This document shows, piece after piece, positions 60,240-64,000 of a stretch of DNA of 64,000 nt. Each line of letters begins with the position of its first letter. The first letter of the stretch is position 1. Position numbers and translations under genes: made by a program. The notes beneath the pieces were generated by a model, which did not search any database, had not been told where the DNA came from, and saw only the letters and a list, made by a program, of their open reading frames with translations. The stretch is from the NCBI GenBank assembly GCA_002338565.1, contig DDIN01000002.1, forward strand, positions 186,001 to 250,000. The letters are read 5' to 3'. The stretch comes from Hyphomonadaceae bacterium UBA1849 (lineage in GTDB: Bacteria; Pseudomonadota; Alphaproteobacteria; Caulobacterales; Hyphomonadaceae).

Positions 60240-62063
60240 TCAATTTGGTCGGATCAGGGTGATCGTGCCGTCCTGATAAGCAGCCAGACAGTCGGTTGCA
60301 TCATTGCGGATATCGCTGTCGAGCAGAACCGTTGTGGACATGCCGTCGCCTTCGAAACGTGGATCATCGCATTCGCCATCTTCTGCCCAGCGTCCATTGT
60401 CGACGCCGAATAGAATGCCATCGTAGAGCGTTCCGCTCGCTGCAGCTTGTGAAATGAGCGTGACGCGACCCTGCTGGTATGCGTTCAGGCAGTCTGTTGC
60501 GTCGGCTTTTTTGTTCTCATCTAAAGGTTCGCCCTCAGCCATGGCTTCGCCTTCAAATCGCGGGTCGTCGCACTCATTGTCGTTGGCGAAAACGCTCGTA
60601 TCGATACCGAAATTAATGCCGTCATAGTGGCGCGGGCGGGTGATCTCTTCCCTCAGTTCGAGACGGTCTTCCTGATACGCGGCCAGACAATCAGACGCAT
60701 CAGCGCGGATGTGTGCATCGGTTAGGAGAACCTGTGTCATACCTTCACCAATGAAGCGGCGGTCATCGCATTCGCCGTCATTGGACCAGACGCCGCTGTC
60801 ATCGCCAAAGTCTATTCCGTTATAGGTGACTGGAGAGAAATAGGCGTTGCGAATGGTGATGCGGTCTTGCTGATACGCGGTCAGGCAGTCGGTTGCATCG
60901 GCCTCTATATTGCTCTGCTCCAGCGGTGGGCTTGCCATGCCCAGCCCCTGAAAACGCGGATCATCGCATTCATTATCATTGGCGAAATCACTTGAATCTA
61001 CGCCAAATGTAATGGTTTCGAACTTAAGCGGCTCGGTGATAGGCGTGCGCAATTCCAGCTCGCCTGACATCCACGCCGCAATGCAGTCAGATGCATCTGC
61101 TAAGGTGTTTGCATCGGTCAGCAGCACACGTGTCATGCCGTCCCCTATGAAGCGGCGATCATCGCATTCGTTATCATTTGCATACGGGCTGCTGTCGTCG
61201 CCGAAATTGACTCCGTCGACGATGCGAGGAGCGATATAGGCACGGCGCAGAAAGATGCGGCCAGCTTCAAATCCGGACAGGCAGTCGGATGCGTCTTTTT
61301 CAATCGCGTCCGAAAATCCACCGATAAGAGACATGTCTGGCCCGACAAAGCGCGGGTCGTCACACTCGCCATCATTCGCGAATGGCCCCTCATCGATACC
61401 AAACAGAATGCCCTCCTGAGAGTAAGGTTCCTCGATCTCGACGATCAACTGAATTGCACCGTTTCGGTAGTAGAATAAACAGTCGGATGCGTCGGCTTCG
61501 ATGTTTTCTTCGTTCAGGAACTGGGCCATGCCTGTTCCTTGAAATCTCGGGTCGTCGCATTCGTCATCATTCGCCCATTCGCTGGAATCGACACCGAAAC
61601 TGATCCCCTCGAAAGTGTAAGGCTCGTCGAAACTGGTGCGCAGAGCGATAGTCCCTGCTTGAAACGCCGCAAGACAATCGGTGGAATCGGCGAGAATGTT
61701 CTCATCCTGCGTATATGTCGCCATGCCGCGACCACGAAAGCGCGGGTCGTCGCATTCGCCATCGTGGGCAAAACGACCGCGATCTGTGCCGAATTCCACG
61801 CCATCATAAGTGACGAAATTTGTGTTTCTCAGAAACACAGTTCCGCCTGCGAACGCCGCCTGACAGTCTTCGGCGTCATGGCCTTCATTTCGGCGTGACT
61901 GGAAACTGGACGCATCAGGGCCTGCAAAACGCGGATCATCGCATTCCCCGTCATTTGCAAAGCGACTCGTATTGTCACCGAAATCTGGTGAGGCCTGCGC
62001 TGAAACAGATTCGCCTGCCAGGCAGAGAGACGTCACCAACGCCAGTGTTATGAAGATCCGCAC
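60240..62063 (-). CDS. Secreted protein of nine tandem ECDDPRF repeats
   Basis: 607 residues from the GTG at 62063 (AAGGA seven bases upstream), giving signal peptide IFITLALVTSLCLAGESVSA. The mature protein is nine consecutive units of 62-67 residues. Each unit starts with FG-x-D, continues ANDGECDDPRF-x-G and ends ADATDC-L-x-AY-x-G with a strand. Every unit has two Cys (ECDD and DC), so nine disulfides are likely, and clusters of Asp suggest calcium or other metal binding. From memory, single such units occur in other marine alphaproteobacteria, but I know no named function. Divergent from the glycine-zipper gene at 62277. Confidence 0.8.
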   Translation of the reverse strand: MRIFITLALVTSLCLAGESVSAQASPDFGDNTSRFANDGECDDPRFAGPDASSFQSRRNEGHDAEDCQAAFAGGTVFLRNTNFVTYDGVEFGTDRGRFAHDGECDDPRFRGRGMATYTQDENILADSTDCLAAFQAGTIALRTSFDEPYTFEGISFGVDSSEWANDDECDDPRFQGTGMAQFLNEENIEADASDCLFYYRNGAIQLIVEIEEPYSQEGILFGIDEGPFANDGECDDPRFVGPDMSLIGGFSDAIEKDASDCLSGFEAGRIFLRRAYIAPRIVDGVNFGDDSSPYANDNECDDRRFIGDGMTRVLLTDANTLADASDCIAAWMSGELELRTPITEPLKFETITFGVDSSDFANDNECDDPRFQGLGMASPPLEQSNIEADATDCLTAYQQDRITIRNAYFSPVTYNGIDFGDDSGVWSNDGECDDRRFIGEGMTQVLLTDAHIRADASDCLAAYQEDRLELREEITRPRHYDGINFGIDTSVFANDNECDDPRFEGEAMAEGEPLDENKKADATDCLNAYQQGRVTLISQAAASGTLYDGILFGVDNGRWAEDGECDDPRFEGDGMSTTVLLDSDIRNDATDCLAAYQDGTITLIRPN

Positions 62064-62276
62064 ATTCACATCCTTAAAAGTCCGTGCCGTCAGTTTTGCG
62101 AGAAAACGGGGCCGGTCAACCGTGAATTCAGGGGATTGGGCGCTGTTTGAGGGGATTAGGACCACTATGACACGCTAAACCGAACATGAACGAAAAGGCT
62201 CGTTTACCACAACGAAACATTCAGACTGGGTTCAATGCGGGTTCGTCATATTGGCTGCATTGAAGGAGAATTTCCC

Positions 62277-63263
62277 ATGCAAATGAAAGCCATTACCTCT
62301 GGAGTAGCTCTCGCCGCGATGATGGCGATCACCCCCGCCGCCAACGCCCAGTCTTCATATTGGAGCTATGACGGTCAGACGAATTACAGCTCTTACTCTT
62401 CTTGCGAACAAGCACGCAGCACACGCACGATGAACGGCGCGGCCGTTGGCGGTCTTCTGGGTGCCGGTGCCGGTGCAATGGCCGGCGGAGATGACACCCG
62501 CAACGCTATTGTCGGTGCAATGATCGGAGCCGCAGCCGGTGGCATTGTTGGCAATCGCCAGATCCAGTGTTCCGAATATCAGTATCCGAGCCAGAGCTCG
62601 TCTTACTCTACGAATTCGAACACCCGCTATGTGAATAGCCAGCCGACTTACGGCCACACATCGTCCAATGGTTATTACAGCAATGGCCAGTACAATAACG
62701 GCCACCATAACCAGGGTTATCAGACGACATACCCGTCCCGCTCGTACACAACGACACGGACCCACAATAACGGCTATAGCAACAATAACCGCTATGGCAG
62801 CAGCACCTACAATAACGGCTACAGCAATAGCGGTTACCAGTCAGGTCGCACTTACACGACCACGCGGACTTATAGCTCCCAGCCGACCTACAGCTACGGC
62901 AATAACCGCAACTACTCTAACCACGGCAGCTACCAGTCCAATAGCGGCTATAACAATGGCTATCACAGCGGCAGCACATACCAGACATCCAACCGGTATT
63001 CGCAGCCAACATACAGCTATCAGCAGCCTGCAACGCAGCGCTGGAGCTATGACGGCGAGACCATGTTCCGCTCGTATGGTGAGTGTGACGAAGCCCGCCG
63101 CAGCCGGACCCTCGCCGGTGGTGGTATCGGTGCCCTCGCAGGTGCGGGCCTTGCGGCCATGGCCGGTGGCGATGACACGCGAAACGCAGCTGTTGGCGCA
63201 GTCGTCGGTGGTGTAATCGGTGCCTATGCTGGTCAGCGTACGATCCAGTGCTCGCAGTACTGA
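62277..63263 (+). CDS. Secreted protein with two glycine-zipper domains
   Basis: 328 residues from the ATG at 62277 (AAGGAG eight bases upstream). Signal peptide ITSGVALAAMMAITPAANA. It has two homologous ends: N-terminal SYDGQTNYSSYSSCEQARS and VGAMIGAAAGGIVGNRQIQC; C-terminal SYDGETMFRSYGECDEARR and VGAVVGGVIGAYAGQRTIQC. Each is a glycine-zipper 2TM-like helical pair with two Cys. They are joined by a 160-residue Tyr/Ser/Asn/Gly-rich linker. It could bridge the outer membrane and the cell surface. Function unknown. Confidence 0.78.
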   Translation: MQMKAITSGVALAAMMAITPAANAQSSYWSYDGQTNYSSYSSCEQARSTRTMNGAAVGGLLGAGAGAMAGGDDTRNAIVGAMIGAAAGGIVGNRQIQCSEYQYPSQSSSYSTNSNTRYVNSQPTYGHTSSNGYYSNGQYNNGHHNQGYQTTYPSRSYTTTRTHNNGYSNNNRYGSSTYNNGYSNSGYQSGRTYTTTRTYSSQPTYSYGNNRNYSNHGSYQSNSGYNNGYHSGSTYQTSNRYSQPTYSYQQPATQRWSYDGETMFRSYGECDEARRSRTLAGGGIGALAGAGLAAMAGGDDTRNAAVGAVVGGVIGAYAGQRTIQCSQY

Positions 63264-63328
63264 TCCGCGCAAATAATTAGGAAGTGACCTCGGGTTATAC
63301 TTGATTTTACTTCCCAGACACGTCTTCA

Positions 63329-63355
63329 CTCCCCGTCAATCAGACGGGGAGTTTT
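63329..63355 (+). terminator. Hairpin between glycine-zipper and enoyl-CoA hydratase genes
   Basis: CTCCCCGTC (63329-63337) and GACGGGGAG (63343-63351), then TTTT. The right arm also contains the GGGGAG ribosome-binding site of the ATG at 63359, so it could act as terminator and RBS mask. Confidence 0.8.
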
Positions 63356-63358
63356 ACT

Positions 63359-64000
63359 ATGACAAAAAGAAAAGAGTTTGAGACAGTCATCCTTGAGGTC
63401 GAGGATGGCATTGCAACGGTTACGTTGAACCGTCCGGAGAAGATGAACGCCTTTACCGGCCAGATGATGCTCGACATCATCGCAGCCTTTGACGAGACAG
63501 ACGCTGATGATGACGTGAAAGCGGTCATTGTAACAGGCGCTGGCGACCGCGCATTCTGCGCCGGCGCTGACCTCTCTCAGGGCGGTAAGACCTTCGACTA
63601 TGAAGCGCGTCAGGCGGGCGGTAAAGAGGCCGGCCACGCAACGCAGGAAGACCTGCAACGTGATGGCGGCGGCCGCTGCACACTGCGCATGTATGAAAGC
63701 CTGAAGCCGATTATCGGCGCGATCAATGGCGCAGCCGTTGGTATTGGCGCGACCATGCAGCTGCCTATGGATGTGCGTATCGCGTCTGACAATGCGCGCT
63801 TCGGCTTTGTGTTCTCACGCCGCGGTATTACGCCGGAAGCATGCTCCAGCTATTTCCTTCCGCGTCTTGTCGGCATCAGCCAGGCGCTGGACTGGTGTTA
63901 TTCCGGTCGCGTGTTCAATGCGCAGGAAGCTCTTGATGGCGGACTGGTCAAAGCAGTCTATCCGCAAGCTGAACTGATGGACGCAGCGCGCGCTTGGTGC
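63359..64000 (+). CDS. Enoyl-CoA hydratase/isomerase family protein, partial (3' end outside window)
   Basis: Crotonase-fold enzyme of fatty-acid beta-oxidation; 214 codons visible, frame open at the window end. Motifs: VTLNRPEKMNAFTGQM near residue 21, the oxyanion stretch GDRAFCAGADLS near 61, then AINGAAVGIGATMQLPMDVRIAS. Glu in TPEACSS near 160 fits the position of a catalytic residue. GGGGAG upstream of the ATG lies within a hairpin. Cytosolic. Confidence 0.9.
   Translation, partial: MTKRKEFETVILEVEDGIATVTLNRPEKMNAFTGQMMLDIIAAFDETDADDDVKAVIVTGAGDRAFCAGADLSQGGKTFDYEARQAGGKEAGHATQEDLQRDGGGRCTLRMYESLKPIIGAINGAAVGIGATMQLPMDVRIASDNARFGFVFSRRGITPEACSSYFLPRLVGISQALDWCYSGRVFNAQEALDGGLVKAVYPQAELMDAARAWC

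Noticed and set aside
60240..62063. Direct repeats of about 190 bp considered as a DNA satellite
   Set aside because: Repeat length follows the protein units and third-codon positions differ, so selection is on protein.
62600..63000. Short periodic AT/CA-rich repeats that resembled a CRISPR or microsatellite
   Set aside because: They are codons for the Tyr/Ser/Asn/Gly-rich linker of the 62277-63263 protein; spacing is irregular and there are no spacers.
1..64000. Phage, insertion sequence, integrase or defence system
   Set aside because: No transposase, integrase, phage structural or restriction-type protein was seen on either strand.

Overview
The window comes from an alphaproteobacterium. 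Evidence: a circularly permuted two-piece tmRNA gene with an alphaproteobacterial tag (ANDNFAEGELLAA), a DUF4169 gene, the hflK-hflC-DUF2065-degP order, an ilvB-ilvH-ilvC cluster behind a short Leu/Val leader peptide, and a large TonB-dependent receptor plus a DUF3450/TtpC/ExbB/ExbD/TonB/TPR energy-transduction operon. GC content looks moderate (mid 50s percent by eye). A Hyphomonadaceae-like marine bacterium is my best guess, but the sequence does not prove a family.

Layout. 0-3.6 kb: partial SDR, a hypothetical gene carrying embedded palindromic repeats, an AT-rich orphan gene, and a glycerophosphodiesterase lipoprotein. 3.7-10.9 kb: acyl-CoA synthetase, SDR, Tat-exported M24 peptidase, DUF1499 protein, metallo-beta-lactamase-fold hydrolase with an ATP-grasp-like partner, and a DUF442 phosphatase-like protein. 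11.1-16.7 kb: oligopeptide ABC permeases and binding protein without ATPases, plus a DUF3667 membrane protein. 16.8-20.0 kb: TonB-dependent receptor. 20.4-22.4 kb: sppA and tRNA-Gln. 23.3-29.7 kb: TonB energy-transduction operon with two ExbB-type, two ExbD and two TonB proteins and a TPR protein. 29.7-40.1 kb: oligopeptidase B, a free-standing periplasmic TonB C-terminal domain, msrB, a methyltransferase, an Old Yellow Enzyme, a Thr-rich secreted protein, DUF4169, SDR, EamA transporter and two DUF3617 proteins. 40.3-45.9 kb: ilvC-ilvH-ilvB with leader and attenuator, miaA, serB. 45.9-50.9 kb: degP-type protease, DUF2065, hflC, hflK, mrp. 51.0-55.4 kb: a 36-residue protein coupled to a nucleotidyltransferase-fold-like protein, folA, a VUT transporter, a Flp-like mini-protein, a universal stress protein and thyA. 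55.6-64.0 kb: TadG-like vWA protein, ssrA, a secreted orphan, MaoC hydratase, acyl-CoA synthetase, a nine-repeat secreted Cys/Asp-rich protein, a duplicated glycine-zipper protein, and a partial enoyl-CoA hydratase.

How it works together. Fatty-acid activation and hydration genes occur at both ends (two acyl-CoA synthetases, MaoC, enoyl-CoA hydratase, SDRs), which fits a lipid- or hydrocarbon-using marine bacterium. The TonB receptor and the 23-30 kb operon form an import module, and the solo TonB C-terminal domain at 32.1 kb may modulate it. HflK/HflC, DegP, SppA, MsrB and tmRNA are protein quality-control functions.

The least explained elements are the nine-repeat ECDDPRF protein (60.2-62.1 kb), the solo TonB domain, the constant-loop hairpin repeats (1.4 kb and 57.3 kb), the 36-residue protein coupled to a catalytically degenerate NTase-like protein (51.0-52.0 kb), and the gene-poor AT-rich stretch at 22.4-23.3 kb. 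I saw no phage, insertion sequence, CRISPR array, rRNA operon or defence island. All family names are from motif recognition by eye; no database search was run.
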